NCBI RefSeq assembly: GCF_010093205.1
Contig: NZ_PDWN01000003.1
Location: 300,505 to 364,504 of the forward strand
Direction: 5' to 3'
Length of the DNA: 64,000 nt
Source of the DNA: Pseudoxanthomonas daejeonensis
Lineage (GTDB): Bacteria > Pseudomonadota > Gammaproteobacteria > Xanthomonadales > Xanthomonadaceae
A model generated the notes under the pieces. It made no database searches, had not been told where the DNA came from, and saw nothing but the letters and a program-made list of their open reading frames with translations. Positions 8,659-18,078 of the stretch are shown in pieces (within the stretch, counting starts at the first letter, position 1; each line of letters starts with the position of its first letter). A program made the translations under genes and the position numbers.

Positions 8659-10398
8659 TCAGCGCGAGCGGGTGCCTGACCGGCGCGCCGGACGGACCGA
8701 CTCCTCGGCTTCGACGGCGTCCGCTTCGGCCGCGATGGCTTCGTCCAGCAGCCGGCGTGCGGCTGCATGGGCCTCCGGGCCGATTTCGACGCCACCGAGC
8801 ATCCGTGCCAGTTCGGCCTCGCGGCCGCCGTCGTCGAGCAGTTCCACGGCGCTGCGGGTGATGCCTTCCACCGGGGCCTTGCTGACCCGGTAATGCGCGT
8901 GGCCCTGCGCGGCGACCTGGGGCAGGTGGGTCACGCACAGCACCTGGCGCGCGCGACCGAGCGCGCGCAGCTTGCGGCCGACAATCTCGGCTACGGCGCC
9001 GCCGATGCCCGAATCGACTTCATCGAAGACCATCGTCGGCACGGCATCCGAACCGAGCGCGGCGACCTCGATCGCCAGCGAGATGCGGGACAGTTCGCCG
9101 CCCGAGGCGACCTTGCGCAGCGGCCGCGGCGGTTGGCCGGCGTTGGCGGCAACGAGGAACTCCACGCGTTCGGCGCCGTTCGGATCCGGTCGCGCGCCGT
9201 CTCCCGGTTCCAGTTCGACCAGGAAGCGGCCGCCACCCATGCCCAGTTCGGCGATCAGCGCGGTGGTGGCCGTCGCCAGGGCCTGGCCGGCGCTGCGTCG
9301 GGTACCGGTAAGGGTAGCTGCTGAGTTACGCCAGGCGGCAGACGCGGCGGCGATCTCGCTGTCGAGCCGATCCAGGCGCTCGCCGGCGCCGCGCAGTACG
9401 CCAAGTTCGGCGGCCACGCCATCGCGGTAAGCCGCCAGCTCGGCCGGGGCGAGGCGGTGCTTGCGGGCCAGGTCGTGGATGCGGCCCAGGCGACGCTCGA
9501 GCTGCTCGAAACGCGCCGGGTCCACTTCCAGGTCGTCGCGGATGCGTCCGACCAGGGCGAGCGCTTCCTCGACCTGCACGCCGGCGCCTTCGAGCAGGGT
9601 GTCGGCTTCGGCCAGGCGCGGCTCGTGCTCGGCGGCACGGGCCAGGGCGGCGCGGGTCTGCTGCAGCTGGCGGGCGAGCGATGGCGAGTCCTCGCCGCCC
9701 AGGCGGACCAGCGCGTCGTCGCAGGCCTCGATCAGGCCCGAAGCGTGCGCGTGCCGGCGGTGCGCCAGGTCGAGTGCCTCCAGCGCGGCGGGCTCCAGGT
9801 CCTCGCGCTCCAGTTCGGCCAGCTGGTGCTCCAGCCAGCCGATCCGGTCGGAGACGTCGCCCTGGGCCTGCAGGTGTTCGCGTTCGGCCAGCAGCGCCTG
9901 CCAGGCGGCCGCAGTCGCCTGCACCGCGGCGCGCTCGGCCTCGTTGCGGGCATGGGCGTCGAGCAGGGCCAGCTGGCTGGCCCGCGAAAGCAGGGACTGG
10001 TGCTCGTGCTGGCCATGGATCTCGACCAGCAGGCCGGCCAGCTCGGTGAGCTGGGCCAGGGTGACGGGGCGGCCGTTGATCCAGGCGCGCGAACCGCCGT
10101 CGGCGCGGATGATCCGCCGCAGCTGGCACTGGCCGTCCTCGTCCAGTTCGTTGCCGCGCAACCAGTCGCGCGCGAGCGCATTGCCGGTAAGGTCGAAGTC
10201 GGCCGACAGTTCGGCGCGTTCGCTGCCGTGGCGGACCACGCCGCTGTCGGCCCGCAGCCCGGAGAGGAAGCCCAGCGCATCCACCAGCAGCGATTTGCCC
10301 GCGCCGGTTTCCCCGGAGATCACGGTCATCCCGGGGCCGAATTCCAGTTCGGTGGCGCGGACGACGGCGAAATCCTTGAGGGCGAGGTGGCTGAGCAT
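8659..10398 (-). CDS. recN: DNA repair protein RecN
   Basis: A 579-residue SMC-like ATPase acting in double-strand break repair. The N-terminal Walker A is SGETGAGKSLLVDAL (residues about 29-43). A long coiled-coil middle follows, and the C-terminal half has the signature VASGGELSRISLAIE and Walker B TMVFDEVDSGIGG. Length is slightly above the usual 555, the excess being a basic, low-complexity tail after residue 560. It converges with fur. hrcA starts on the opposite strand 150 bases from the recN start, a neighbourhood conserved in many gammaproteobacteria. No LexA box was recognised upstream by eye. Confidence 0.96.
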   Translation of the reverse strand: MLSHLALKDFAVVRATELEFGPGMTVISGETGAGKSLLVDALGFLSGLRADSGVVRHGSERAELSADFDLTGNALARDWLRGNELDEDGQCQLRRIIRADGGSRAWINGRPVTLAQLTELAGLLVEIHGQHEHQSLLSRASQLALLDAHARNEAERAAVQATAAAWQALLAEREHLQAQGDVSDRIGWLEHQLAELEREDLEPAALEALDLAHRRHAHASGLIEACDDALVRLGGEDSPSLARQLQQTRAALARAAEHEPRLAEADTLLEGAGVQVEEALALVGRIRDDLEVDPARFEQLERRLGRIHDLARKHRLAPAELAAYRDGVAAELGVLRGAGERLDRLDSEIAAASAAWRNSAATLTGTRRSAGQALATATTALIAELGMGGGRFLVELEPGDGARPDPNGAERVEFLVAANAGQPPRPLRKVASGGELSRISLAIEVAALGSDAVPTMVFDEVDSGIGGAVAEIVGRKLRALGRARQVLCVTHLPQVAAQGHAHYRVSKAPVEGITRSAVELLDDGGREAELARMLGGVEIGPEAHAAARRLLDEAIAAEADAVEAEESVRPARRSGTRSR

Positions 10399-10548
10399 GT
10401 CGGCATTGTAGAGGCGGGCACGGGCCTTCCGCAGGCCGGGGCAGCCTGCGGCCCGGCGGTCGCGTGGGCTGAGACGCGCCGTGACCGGACCGCCGCATGG
10501 GTGATGTTCCGCTTGCGGGCCGGTCGCCGCTGGGGCTATCTATCCGCC

Positions 10549-11616
10549 ATGAATCCCAACCCGCCACCGGCCCTTCCGCTCGACCCGCGCGCGCGCCAGC
10601 TGCTGCGCACCCTGATCGGGCGCTACATCCGCGACGGCGAGCCGGTGGGATCGCAGACCCTGGCCCGCCATGCCGGCCTGGATGTCAGCCCGGCCACGAT
10701 CCGCAACATCCTGGCCGACCTGGAGGACAGCGGCCTGCTGAGCTCGCCGCATACCTCGGCCGGGCGGGTGCCGACCGTGCAGGGCTACCGGGTGTTCGTG
10801 GACAGCCTGCTGCAGGTCAAGTCGCTGGGCGAACGCGAGATGGCCCGGCTGCGGGCCGAGCTCACCGCGGGGGCGGGGGGCACCCAGGCGCTGCTGGGCA
10901 ATGCCTCCGAGCTGCTTTCGGCGATGACCCATTTCGTCGGCGTGGTCGGCGCGCCGCGGCGCGGGCAGTTCGCTTTCCGCCAGATCGATTTCGTCGCGCT
11001 GGGCGGGCGCAGGATCCTGGCCATCGTGGTGTTCGCCGACGGCGAGGTGCAGAACCGGGTGGTCGAGCCGCAGCGCACCTTCGAACCGGCCGAGCTGGAA
11101 AAGGTCGCCAACTACCTCAACACCCATTGCGCCGGCCGGCCGCTGGCCCAGATCCGCGCGACCCTGCTGCACGAGCTGCGCCAGGCCCGCGACGAGATGG
11201 AGCTGCTGCTCGCCCAGTCGGTCGAGCTGGCCGAACAGGCACTGGAGCCGCCCGGCGACGACATGGTCCTGGCCGGGCAGACCCGGCTGATGGGCCTGCA
11301 GGACCTGTCCGACGTGGAGCGCCTGCGCGAGCTGTTCGAGGCCTTCGCCCGCAAGCGCGAGATCCTGCAGTTGCTCGAGCGCACCCAGCGCGCGCCGGGG
11401 GTACGCATCTTCATCGGCGAGGAAACCGGACTGGCCCCGCTGGACGGGGTCTCGCTGGTGACCGCGCCGTACGGCGCCGGCGGCCAGGTGCTGGGCGTGC
11501 TGGGTGTGATCGGCCCGACCCGGATGGCCTATGACCGGGTGATTCCGGTGGTCCAGGCGGCTGCCGACGTGCTCGGCGCGGCGCTGCAGTCGTCTGGCGA
11601 ACGCCCGGCGACTTGA
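10549..11616 (+). CDS. hrcA: Heat-inducible transcription repressor HrcA
   Basis: A 355-residue repressor of class I heat-shock genes. The N-terminal winged helix is clear: RQLLRTLIGRYIRDGEPVGS, then PATIRNILADLEDSGLL followed by PHTSAGRVPT, all hallmarks. The C-terminal GAF-like domain has VLGVIGPTRMAYDRVIPVV. ATG 10549 was chosen because it begins the family-like segment; GTG 10501 in frame would add 16 residues without family similarity. I saw no CIRCE inverted repeat near the gene or before grpE/dnaK, so its operator may lie at other operons such as groESL. Confidence 0.95.
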   Translation: MNPNPPPALPLDPRARQLLRTLIGRYIRDGEPVGSQTLARHAGLDVSPATIRNILADLEDSGLLSSPHTSAGRVPTVQGYRVFVDSLLQVKSLGEREMARLRAELTAGAGGTQALLGNASELLSAMTHFVGVVGAPRRGQFAFRQIDFVALGGRRILAIVVFADGEVQNRVVEPQRTFEPAELEKVANYLNTHCAGRPLAQIRATLLHELRQARDEMELLLAQSVELAEQALEPPGDDMVLAGQTRLMGLQDLSDVERLRELFEAFARKREILQLLERTQRAPGVRIFIGEETGLAPLDGVSLVTAPYGAGGQVLGVLGVIGPTRMAYDRVIPVVQAAADVLGAALQSSGERPAT

Positions 11617-11646
11617 ATCCGGTCGGCGGTCGAATCGGCTCCGCGA

Positions 11647-11675
11647 CTTGAATCGCTCCACCCCGGCCCCCATAC
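11647..11675 (+). promoter_or_regulatory. Candidate sigma-32 (RpoH) promoter of grpE-dnaK-dnaJ
   Basis: CTTGAAT (11647-11653), a 14-base spacer and CCCCATAC (11668-11675) closely match the heat-shock sigma consensus CTTGAAA/CCCCATNT. It sits 44 bases before the grpE start. A second CTTGAATC copy overlaps the hrcA stop at 11612-11619 without a matching -10. Confidence 0.7.
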
Positions 11676-11718
11676 GGGCCGGATGGGCGGCCGGGAGCGC
11701 CGCCACGGAGCCGATTGC

Positions 11719-12234
11719 ATGACCCAGAACGACATCCCCTCCGCCGCCGGTGCGGACGACGAAGCCACCCTCGAGTTGCAGCTGCGCGACGAGATCGAAG
11801 CACTGAAGGGCGAGATCGAACAGCTGCGCGCCGACTCGCTGCGCGAGCGCGCCGACTTGGAAAACCAGCGCAAGCGGGTAGCGCGCGATGTCGAGCAGGC
11901 CCGCCGCTTCGCCAACGAGCGCCTGCTCGGCGAACTGCTGCCGGTGTTCGACAGCCTCGATGCCGGCCTGGCGGCCGCGGTCGACCAGAGCGGCCCGCTC
12001 AAGGACGGAATGGAGCTGACCTACCGCCAGCTGCTCAAGGTCGCCGCCGACAACGGCCTGTCGGTGGTCGATCCGGCCGGCCAGCCGTTCAATCCCGAGC
12101 ACCACCAGGCCATCAGCCAGGCCGATCCGGGCGCCGCCGCGCCGGGCAGCGTGCTGCAGGTCTTCCAGAAGGGCTACATGCTCAACGACCGCCTGCTGCG
12201 TCCGGCGCTGGTCGTGGTGGCCCGGCACGACTGA
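11719..12234 (+). CDS. grpE: Nucleotide exchange factor GrpE
   Basis: A 171-residue cochaperone that releases ADP from DnaK. A long N-terminal coiled coil ([19 protein letters not shown], residues about 18-36, through [16 protein letters not shown]) precedes the four-helix bundle and a C-terminal beta wing containing [10 protein letters not shown] and [24 protein letters not shown], the family signature. Start ATG 11719 follows GGAG by nine bases. The candidate sigma-32 promoter is immediately upstream; dnaK follows after 110 bases. Confidence 0.97.
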   Translation: MTQNDIPSAAGADDEATLELQLRDEIEALKGEIEQLRADSLRERADLENQRKRVARDVEQARRFANERLLGELLPVFDSLDAGLAAAVDQSGPLKDGMELTYRQLLKVAADNGLSVVDPAGQPFNPEHHQAISQADPGAAAPGSVLQVFQKGYMLNDRLLRPALVVVARHD

Positions 12235-12344
12235 ACTGGTCTCATCCATGCCGCGACGCCCTCTTGAACGGCGCCGGCGCGGCCCTATCTAGCGAGCAAG
12301 GCCACGGTTTCACCGGCCATTCCATTCCGAGGGAGCACCACACA

Positions 12345-14267
12345 ATGAGCAAGATCATCGGCATCGACCTGGGCACGACCAACTCGTGCGTCGCGATCAT
12401 GGACGGCGGCAAGGCCCGTGTGATCGAGAACGTGGAAGGCGACCGCACCACGCCTTCGATCGTGGCCTACACCAAGGACGGCGAAGTCCTGGTCGGCGCG
12501 CCTGCCAAGCGCCAGGCGGTCACCAATCCGAAGAACACCTTCTATGCGGTGAAGCGCCTGATCGGCCGCAAGTTCACCGACGCCGAAGTGAAGAAGGATC
12601 TGGACCTGGTGCCCTACGGCATCCTCGCCCACGACAACGGCGACGCCTGGGTGCAGACCAGCGACGGCCGCAAGATGGCCCCGCAGGAAATCTCCGCCAA
12701 GGTGCTGGAGAAGATGAAGAAGACCGCCGAGGCCTTCCTGGGCGAGCCCGTCACCGAGGCGGTCATCACCGTGCCGGCGTACTTCAACGACAGCCAGCGC
12801 CAGGCGACCAAGGACGCCGGCCGCGTCGCCGGCCTTGACGTCAAGCGCATCATCAACGAGCCGACCGCCGCGGCCCTGGCCTACGGCCTGGACAAGGACG
12901 ACAACCGCGATCGCAAGATCGTCGTCTACGACCTGGGCGGCGGCACCTTCGACGTGTCGATCATCGAGATCGCCAACATCGACGGCGAGAAGCAGTTCGA
13001 GGTGCTGGCCACCAACGGCGACACTTTCCTCGGTGGTGAGGACTTCGACGCGCGCGTCATCGACTACCTGGTCGAGGAATTCCAGAAGGACCAGGGCATC
13101 GACCTGCGCAAGGACCCGCTGGCCCTGCAGCGGCTGAAGGATGCGGCCGAGCGCGCCAAGATCGAGCTGTCAAGCGCGCAGCAGACCGAGGTCAACCTGC
13201 CGTACGTGACCGCCGACGCCTCCGGTCCCAAGCACCTGACCATCAAGCTGACCCGGGCCAAGCTCGAGGCGCTGGTCGATGACCTGGTGAAGAAGACCAT
13301 CGAACCGTGCCGCACCGCGCTGAAGGACGCCGGCCTGCGCGCCAGCGACATCGGCGAAGTGATCCTGGTCGGTGGCCAGACCCGCATGCCGAAGGTGCAG
13401 GCGGCGGTGACCGAGTTCTTCGGCAAGGAACCGCGCAAGGACGTCAATCCCGATGAGGCCGTGGCGCTGGGCGCCGCGATCCAGGGCGGCGTGCTGGGTG
13501 GCGACGTCAAGGACGTGCTGCTGCTGGACGTGACCCCGCTGAGCCTGGGCATCGAGACCCTGGGTGGCGTGTTCACCAAGATCATCGAGAAGAACACCAC
13601 GATCCCGACCAAGGCCTCGCAGACCTTCTCCACCGCCGAGGACAACCAGTCCGCGGTGACGGTGCACGTGCTGCAGGGCGAGCGCGAGCAGGCCCGCTTC
13701 AACAAGTCGCTGGCCAAGTTCGACCTGACCGGGATCGATTCGGCGCCGCGCGGCATGCCGCAGGTGGAGGTGTCGTTCGACATCGACGCCAACGGCATCC
13801 TGCATGTGTCGGCCAAGGACAAGAAGACCAACAAGGAACAGAAGGTCGAGATCAAGGCCGGCTCGGGTTTGTCCGAGGACGAGATCGCGCGGATGGTGGC
13901 CGATGCCGAAGCCAACCGCGAGGAAGACAAGAAGTTCCACGAGCTGGTGCAGGCACGCAACCAGGCCGACGGCCTGATCCACTCGACCCGCAGCGCGATC
14001 ACCGAGCACGGCAGTAAGGTCACCGGCGACGTCATCGGCCGCGTGGAAGGCGCCATCGCCGAGCTGGAAACCGCGCTCAAGGGCGACGACAAGGGCCAGA
14101 TCGAAGCCAAGTCCAAGGCCCTGGAAGAGGCCGGGCAGTCGCTGTACGCGGCGGCTGCAGCGCAGGGCGGGGCCGAAGGCGATGCCGGTGGCGCCGCTTC
14201 CGGTGGCGCGCAGGATGATGTCGTCGATGCCGAGTTCACCGAGGTCAAGGACGACGAGAAGAAGTAA
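12345..14267 (+). CDS. dnaK: Molecular chaperone DnaK (Hsp70)
   Basis: A 640-residue Hsp70. The nucleotide-binding domain starts [15 protein letters not shown] and carries [13 protein letters not shown] and [13 protein letters not shown]. The interdomain linker [16 protein letters not shown] and the substrate-binding domain with [17 protein letters not shown] follow. The tail is Gly/Ala-rich and ends [16 protein letters not shown], typical of proteobacterial DnaK. ATG 12345 has a good GAGGGAG ribosome site. The frame is open upstream through grpE but that extension is only an out-of-frame shadow of grpE. Acts with GrpE and DnaJ encoded on either side. Confidence 0.99.
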   Translation: MSKIIGIDLGTTNSCVAIMDGGKARVIENVEGDRTTPSIVAYTKDGEVLVGAPAKRQAVTNPKNTFYAVKRLIGRKFTDAEVKKDLDLVPYGILAHDNGDAWVQTSDGRKMAPQEISAKVLEKMKKTAEAFLGEPVTEAVITVPAYFNDSQRQATKDAGRVAGLDVKRIINEPTAAALAYGLDKDDNRDRKIVVYDLGGGTFDVSIIEIANIDGEKQFEVLATNGDTFLGGEDFDARVIDYLVEEFQKDQGIDLRKDPLALQRLKDAAERAKIELSSAQQTEVNLPYVTADASGPKHLTIKLTRAKLEALVDDLVKKTIEPCRTALKDAGLRASDIGEVILVGGQTRMPKVQAAVTEFFGKEPRKDVNPDEAVALGAAIQGGVLGGDVKDVLLLDVTPLSLGIETLGGVFTKIIEKNTTIPTKASQTFSTAEDNQSAVTVHVLQGEREQARFNKSLAKFDLTGIDSAPRGMPQVEVSFDIDANGILHVSAKDKKTNKEQKVEIKAGSGLSEDEIARMVADAEANREEDKKFHELVQARNQADGLIHSTRSAITEHGSKVTGDVIGRVEGAIAELETALKGDDKGQIEAKSKALEEAGQSLYAAAAAQGGAEGDAGGAASGGAQDDVVDAEFTEVKDDEKK

Positions 14268-14300
14268 GCCGCGTGCGGCGTAGCGCCGCCGGTGGTCATG

Positions 14301-14329
14301 CAGCCCGCGCCTTCGCATGGCGCGGGCTG
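14301..14329 (+). terminator. Intercistronic hairpin between dnaK and dnaJ
   Basis: CAGCCCGCGCC (14301-14311) pairs with GGCGCGGGCTG (14319-14329) over a seven-base loop: an 11-bp GC-rich stem with only a weak T content behind it. It probably attenuates or protects the dnaK message rather than stopping transcription fully. Confidence 0.6.
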
Positions 14330-14355
14330 TCTCGTAAGTCAGACACGGAATCCCG

Positions 14356-15483
14356 ATGAGCAAGCGCGACTACTACGAAGTGCTGGGCGTGGCCCGCAAC
14401 GCCAGCGACGAAGAACTGAAGAAGGCCTATCGCCGTTGCGCGATGAAGCACCACCCGGACCGCAATCCGGGTGACTCCGCCTCAGAAGCGGCGTTCAAGG
14501 AGTGCAAGGAGGCCTACGAAGTGCTGTCCGACGGTGGCAAGCGCCGCGCCTACGACGCGCATGGGCATGCCGCGTTCGAGCACGGCATGGGCGGCGGTGG
14601 CGCCGGCCCAGGCCCGGACATGGGCGACATCTTCGGCGACATCTTCGGGACCATCTTCGGCGGCGCCGGCGGTGGCCGCGCTGCGCGTCGCGGCGCCGAC
14701 ATCGGCTACGTGATGGAGCTGGACCTGGAAGAGGCGGTGGCCGGGGCCGAGAAGCGCATCGAGATCCCGACGTTGGCCGGGTGCACGACCTGCACCGGCA
14801 CTGGCTCGGAAGACGGCAAGGTCGAGGGCTGCAATACCTGCCACGGCCGCGGCCAGGTGCGGTTCCAGCGCGGCATCTTCACCATGCAGCAGGCCTGCCC
14901 GGAGTGCGGTGGCCGTGGCCAGGTCGTGCGCAACCCGTGCAAGGACTGCCATGGCGCGGGCAGGATCGAGGACGAGAAGGTCCTGTCGGTGAAGATCCCC
15001 GCGGGCGTGGACAACGGCGACCGCATCCGCCTGTCCGGCGAGGGCGAGGCCGGTCCGCCGGGCACGCCGCCGGGCGACCTGTACGTGGAAGTGCGCGTGC
15101 GCGAGCACGACATCTTCCGCCGCGACGGCGACGACCTGCATTGCGACGTGCCGATCCGGATCTCGCAGGCCGCGCTTGGCGACACGGTCAACGTACCCAC
15201 GCTGGAAGGCGAAGCGGAAATCCGCATCCCGGCCGAGACCCAGGCCGGCAAGGTATTCCGCCTGCGCGGCAAGGGCGTCAAGTCGGTGCGCAGCCGCAGC
15301 CCCGGCGATCTTTACTGCCGCGTCGTGGTCGAGACGCCGATCAACCTCACCGCCGAGCAGCGCGAGCTGCTGGAGCGGTTCGAGGCGACGTTCATCGGCG
15401 AGGAAGGACGCAGGCATTCGCCGCGCTCGGCCACGTTCCTCGACGGGGTCAAGTCGTTCTTCGGCCGGATCACTTCACCGTAA
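14356..15483 (+). CDS. dnaJ: Chaperone protein DnaJ (Hsp40)
   Basis: A 375-residue full-length DnaJ. The J domain has the HPD triad in [10 protein letters not shown] that stimulates DnaK ATPase. A Gly/Phe-rich segment ([21 protein letters not shown]) follows, then four zinc-binding repeats: [24 protein letters not shown] and CKDCHGAG. The C-terminal peptide-binding domain ends with [15 protein letters not shown] 14356 is 88 bases past dnaK, behind the hairpin at 14301-14329. Last gene of the heat-shock operon. Confidence 0.98.
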   Translation: MSKRDYYEVLGVARNASDEELKKAYRRCAMKHHPDRNPGDSASEAAFKECKEAYEVLSDGGKRRAYDAHGHAAFEHGMGGGGAGPGPDMGDIFGDIFGTIFGGAGGGRAARRGADIGYVMELDLEEAVAGAEKRIEIPTLAGCTTCTGTGSEDGKVEGCNTCHGRGQVRFQRGIFTMQQACPECGGRGQVVRNPCKDCHGAGRIEDEKVLSVKIPAGVDNGDRIRLSGEGEAGPPGTPPGDLYVEVRVREHDIFRRDGDDLHCDVPIRISQAALGDTVNVPTLEGEAEIRIPAETQAGKVFRLRGKGVKSVRSRSPGDLYCRVVVETPINLTAEQRELLERFEATFIGEEGRRHSPRSATFLDGVKSFFGRITSP

Positions 15484-15489
15484 GCAGTC

Positions 15490-15519
15490 GCGCACCTGCG
15501 TCTGGCCGCGCAGGTGCGC
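15490..15519 (+). terminator. Hairpin downstream of dnaJ
   Basis: GCGCACCTGCG (15490-15500) pairs perfectly with CGCAGGTGCGC (15509-15519), loop eight bases, seven bases past the dnaJ stop. There is no T tract, so it could be a 3'-end stabiliser or a poor terminator. Confidence 0.5.
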
Positions 15520-15665
15520 CATGGAACACCGACTCCGGCATCGGGCGCCTGCATCGAAGTGCAAGTAACCCGGTGTGATCAGCCTCAACCGTTGCAGCTG
15601 AAACGCTGCGCGCCGCCCGCGAGGCGACGCGCTAGCATGCGTGGCCCGGAATCACGGTCGATCGA

Positions 15666-16574
15666 ATGAGCGAGGCGCTCGAAAGCCACCTGGTCCACGA
15701 ACGTCGCAACCGGCCTTCCGGATCGTTGCCGGTCGACCTGGTGTCGGTGCAGTCGCAACTGGCCTATGGCCACGCGGGCAACAGCGCGGCGGTGCCGGTG
15801 TTGCGCATGCTCGGCGTGCGCGTGGTGGAAGTGCCGACCACGCTGCTCAGCAATACCCCCTTCTACGCGACCTTGCGCGGGCGGGTGCTGCCCGCCGAAT
15901 GGCTGGCCGACGTCCTGCAGGGCCTGGACGATCGCGGCGTCAGCACCCGCGCGCGGATGGTCGTTTCGGGCTATTTCGGCAGCGTCGCCAACGGCGAAGC
16001 CTTTGCCGGCTGGCTCGAGCGCCTGCACCACGGAGGCGTGGCGCCGCGTTACCTGCTCGATCCGGTCATCGGCGACACACATACCGGCGCCTACGTCGAG
16101 CCGGGACTGGAGTCCGTATTCGCCACGCGGCTGCTGCCGCTGGCGTGGATGGTCACGCCCAACGCCTTCGAACTGGAGCGGCTTGCCGGCCAACCGGCCT
16201 TGCACGAAGCCGACGCGGTGCAAGCGGCCCGCACCTTGCTATCGCGTGGCCCGCAGTGGGTACTCGCGCACAGCGTGGAAGGCGGGGATGGAGCGCTGGT
16301 CACGCTGCTGGTGGGGCGTGAGCGCGCCTGGCGCATGACCTCGCCGCGCCTGGACGTGGACGTGGCGGGCACCGGCGACGTGCTGTCGGCCCTGCTGGCC
16401 ACGTTCCTGCTTCGCGGCGAGCCACCGCAACGAGCTGCCGAGCGTGCGCTGGCCGGCGTGCATGCCACGCTGGAATCGACCCTCCTCCATGGCTGGGAGG
16501 AGCTCGACGTGCTCGCCGCTCCGGCGGCGGCGCTGGCGGAAGGGCCAGCGCGTTTCCCGGCGGTGCCGCTTTGA
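15666..16574 (+). CDS. pdxY: Pyridoxal kinase (PdxY-type)
   Basis: A 302-residue ribokinase-fold enzyme phosphorylating pyridoxal to pyridoxal 5'-phosphate in the salvage pathway. VDLVSVQSQLAYGHAGNSAAV near the N-terminus matches the pyridoxal-kinase substrate loop, ending with the conserved AYGHVGN-like motif. LDPVIGDTHTGAYVEP is the conserved Asp-containing strand, WMVTPNAFELE follows, and the catalytic loop is DVAGTGDVLSALLATFLL. PdxY and PdxK cannot be separated with certainty by eye. Its stop overlaps the TTG start of the next gene. Confidence 0.92.
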   Translation: MSEALESHLVHERRNRPSGSLPVDLVSVQSQLAYGHAGNSAAVPVLRMLGVRVVEVPTTLLSNTPFYATLRGRVLPAEWLADVLQGLDDRGVSTRARMVVSGYFGSVANGEAFAGWLERLHHGGVAPRYLLDPVIGDTHTGAYVEPGLESVFATRLLPLAWMVTPNAFELERLAGQPALHEADAVQAARTLLSRGPQWVLAHSVEGGDGALVTLLVGRERAWRMTSPRLDVDVAGTGDVLSALLATFLLRGEPPQRAAERALAGVHATLESTLLHGWEELDVLAAPAAALAEGPARFPAVPL

Positions 16575-17719
16575 CTTCGACGATCTTTACCCCCGGAGCG
16601 CAAGCAGGCGGGGCGCCGGTAATCGGCCTGGTCGGCAGCGCCGGCGCTTATGGGCGCTGGCTGCGCCGGTTCTTCGAGGAGCGCATGGGCCTGCGGGTGC
16701 TGGGCCACGATCCAGCCGATGCGGGCAGCGATCCACCGTCGCTGCTGGTCGAAGAGGCGGAGGTGCTGGTCTTCGCCGCGCCGATCCGGCACACGCCCGG
16801 GCTGATCGCCGATTACGTCGCGCGTTCGGCGGGTCGCGAGCGGGGTCGCCTGTGGCTGGACATCACCTCGCTCAAGCAGGCGCCGGTGGCGGCGATGCTC
16901 GAGTCCCAGGCCGAGGTGGTGGGCCTGCACCCGATGACCGCACCCTTGAAGACGCCTACCTTGAAGGGCCGCGTGGTGGTGGTCTGCGAAGCGCGGCTGG
17001 ATGCCTGGCGGCCGTGGCTGCAGCACTTGCTTGAAGCGTTGCAGGGCGAGTACGTGCGCAGCACCCCTGCCCACCATGACCGGGTCATGGCGCTGGTGCA
17101 GGCCATGGTCCATGCCGCGCACCTGGGGCAGGCCGGCGTGCTGCGAAGTTTCGCTGCCGAACTCGGCGGACCGGCGCAGCTGATGCCATACCGCTCCATC
17201 GGCTTCGAGATGGATGCGGCGGTGACCGCGCGGATCCTGTCGCTGAACCCGGAAATCTACGAGGACATCCAGTTCGGCAATCCGCACACCGGCGAAATGC
17301 TGGAGCGGTTGGCTACCGAGATCGCCCGCCTGCGCACCCTGGTCGGTCGCGGCGATGAGCCGGCGCGCGCCGAGTTCCGCGAACACTTCCTGAGCCGCAA
17401 CCTGGAGGCCTGGGGCGATGGCGCCGCTGCCGACGGCAGTTACACCTTCGAGCGCGTCGGCTACCTGCTGGCCGACCTGACGGAGACGCGGCGGCTGAGC
17501 GTGCACCTGCCCGAGGATCGCCCGGGTTCGCTGCGGGCGCTGCTGCACGTGTTCGAGGCGCATGGCATCAGCCTGTCCTCGATCCACTCCTCGCGGACGC
17601 CGGCAGGCGAAGTCCATTTCCGGATCGGATTCGATTCCGGCGCCGATGTCGCCTCGCTGCGCGCAGCCGCCGCGGAGATCGACCAGTCAGGCCTGGGACG
17701 CGTGCTGGAGCGCCCCTGA
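16571..17719 (+). CDS. tyrA: Prephenate dehydrogenase with C-terminal ACT domain
   Basis: A 382-residue TyrA-like enzyme converting prephenate to 4-hydroxyphenylpyruvate for tyrosine synthesis. The N-terminal Rossmann motif reads GLVGSAGAYGRWLRRFF. FAAPIRHTPGLI and EVVGLHPMTAPLK contain conserved histidines of the family. The last 90 residues (RRLSVHLPEDRPGSLRALLHVF onward) form an ACT domain, the expected site of tyrosine feedback. The start is TTG 16571, overlapping the pdxY stop as TTGA; no ATG or GTG is near, so translational coupling is likely. There is no chorismate mutase domain. Confidence 0.88.
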   Translation: MTSTIFTPGAQAGGAPVIGLVGSAGAYGRWLRRFFEERMGLRVLGHDPADAGSDPPSLLVEEAEVLVFAAPIRHTPGLIADYVARSAGRERGRLWLDITSLKQAPVAAMLESQAEVVGLHPMTAPLKTPTLKGRVVVVCEARLDAWRPWLQHLLEALQGEYVRSTPAHHDRVMALVQAMVHAAHLGQAGVLRSFAAELGGPAQLMPYRSIGFEMDAAVTARILSLNPEIYEDIQFGNPHTGEMLERLATEIARLRTLVGRGDEPARAEFREHFLSRNLEAWGDGAAADGSYTFERVGYLLADLTETRRLSVHLPEDRPGSLRALLHVFEAHGISLSSIHSSRTPAGEVHFRIGFDSGADVASLRAAAAEIDQSGLGRVLERP

Positions 17720-17731
17720 CGCGTCGCAGGA

Positions 17732-17923
17732 TCAGTCCGCGGTCAGTATCAGGGTGCCATCGGCATTGGCGAAGCGATCGTCCCGGCGTTGCAGTCGCTG
17801 GCCGTCCGCCAGTTCGTAGCGCAGCGACGGCTGGCCATCGGGCCCTCCGTGCTCGTCGTGGAATTCGATGATGATGTAGGGATTGCCGTCGCTGGCGGTG
17901 GCGGGGAACTGGCGGAAGGACAT
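17732..17923 (-). CDS. Small hypothetical protein (63 aa)
   Basis: A short soluble protein beginning MSFRQFPATASDGNPYIIIEF, with the pattern YELADGQRLQRRDDRFANADGTLILT at the end. I do not recognise the family, though it reads as two or three beta strands joined by charged turns. The ATG at 17923 is preceded by a perfect AGGAGG seven bases upstream, strong support for a real gene. It converges on the tyrosine-pathway gene with 12 bases between the stops. Confidence 0.75.
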   Translation of the reverse strand: MSFRQFPATASDGNPYIIIEFHDEHGGPDGQPSLRYELADGQRLQRRDDRFANADGTLILTAD

Positions 17924-18065
17924 GCTGGCCTCCTGGGCTGTCGACGGACGCGACCGGTCCGGCACCGATTATTCGCGCCGCGCCTTAAGCAGCCGTTGCC
18001 GCACCGTGAATGTTGTGTAGGCACGCCGGAAGCAGCGTGCTTGGGCCCAGCCCGGGCCGACCCGG

Positions 18066-18071
18066 TACAAT
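18066..18071 (+). promoter_or_regulatory. -10 element TACAAT immediately before the aminotransferase start
   Basis: TACAAT lies seven bases upstream of ATG 18079, with TTGGGC at 18041-18046 (19-base spacer). The spacing puts the transcription start at about the A of that ATG, implying a leaderless mRNA. No Shine-Dalgarno sequence precedes the ATG. Confidence 0.5.
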
Positions 18072-18078
18072 GCCCTCC

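Noticed and set aside
9457..10548. Long in-frame extension upstream of hrcA
   Set aside because: It is antisense to recN and has no family similarity; the HrcA fold begins at 10549.
11715..12344. In-frame extension upstream of dnaK
   Set aside because: It overlaps grpE in another frame and is Arg/Ala/Gly-rich shadow sequence; the DnaK start has a good ribosome site.
10399..12344. CIRCE element near hrcA, grpE or dnaK
   Set aside because: No TTAGCACTC/GAGTGCTAA inverted repeat was found in these intergenic stretches.
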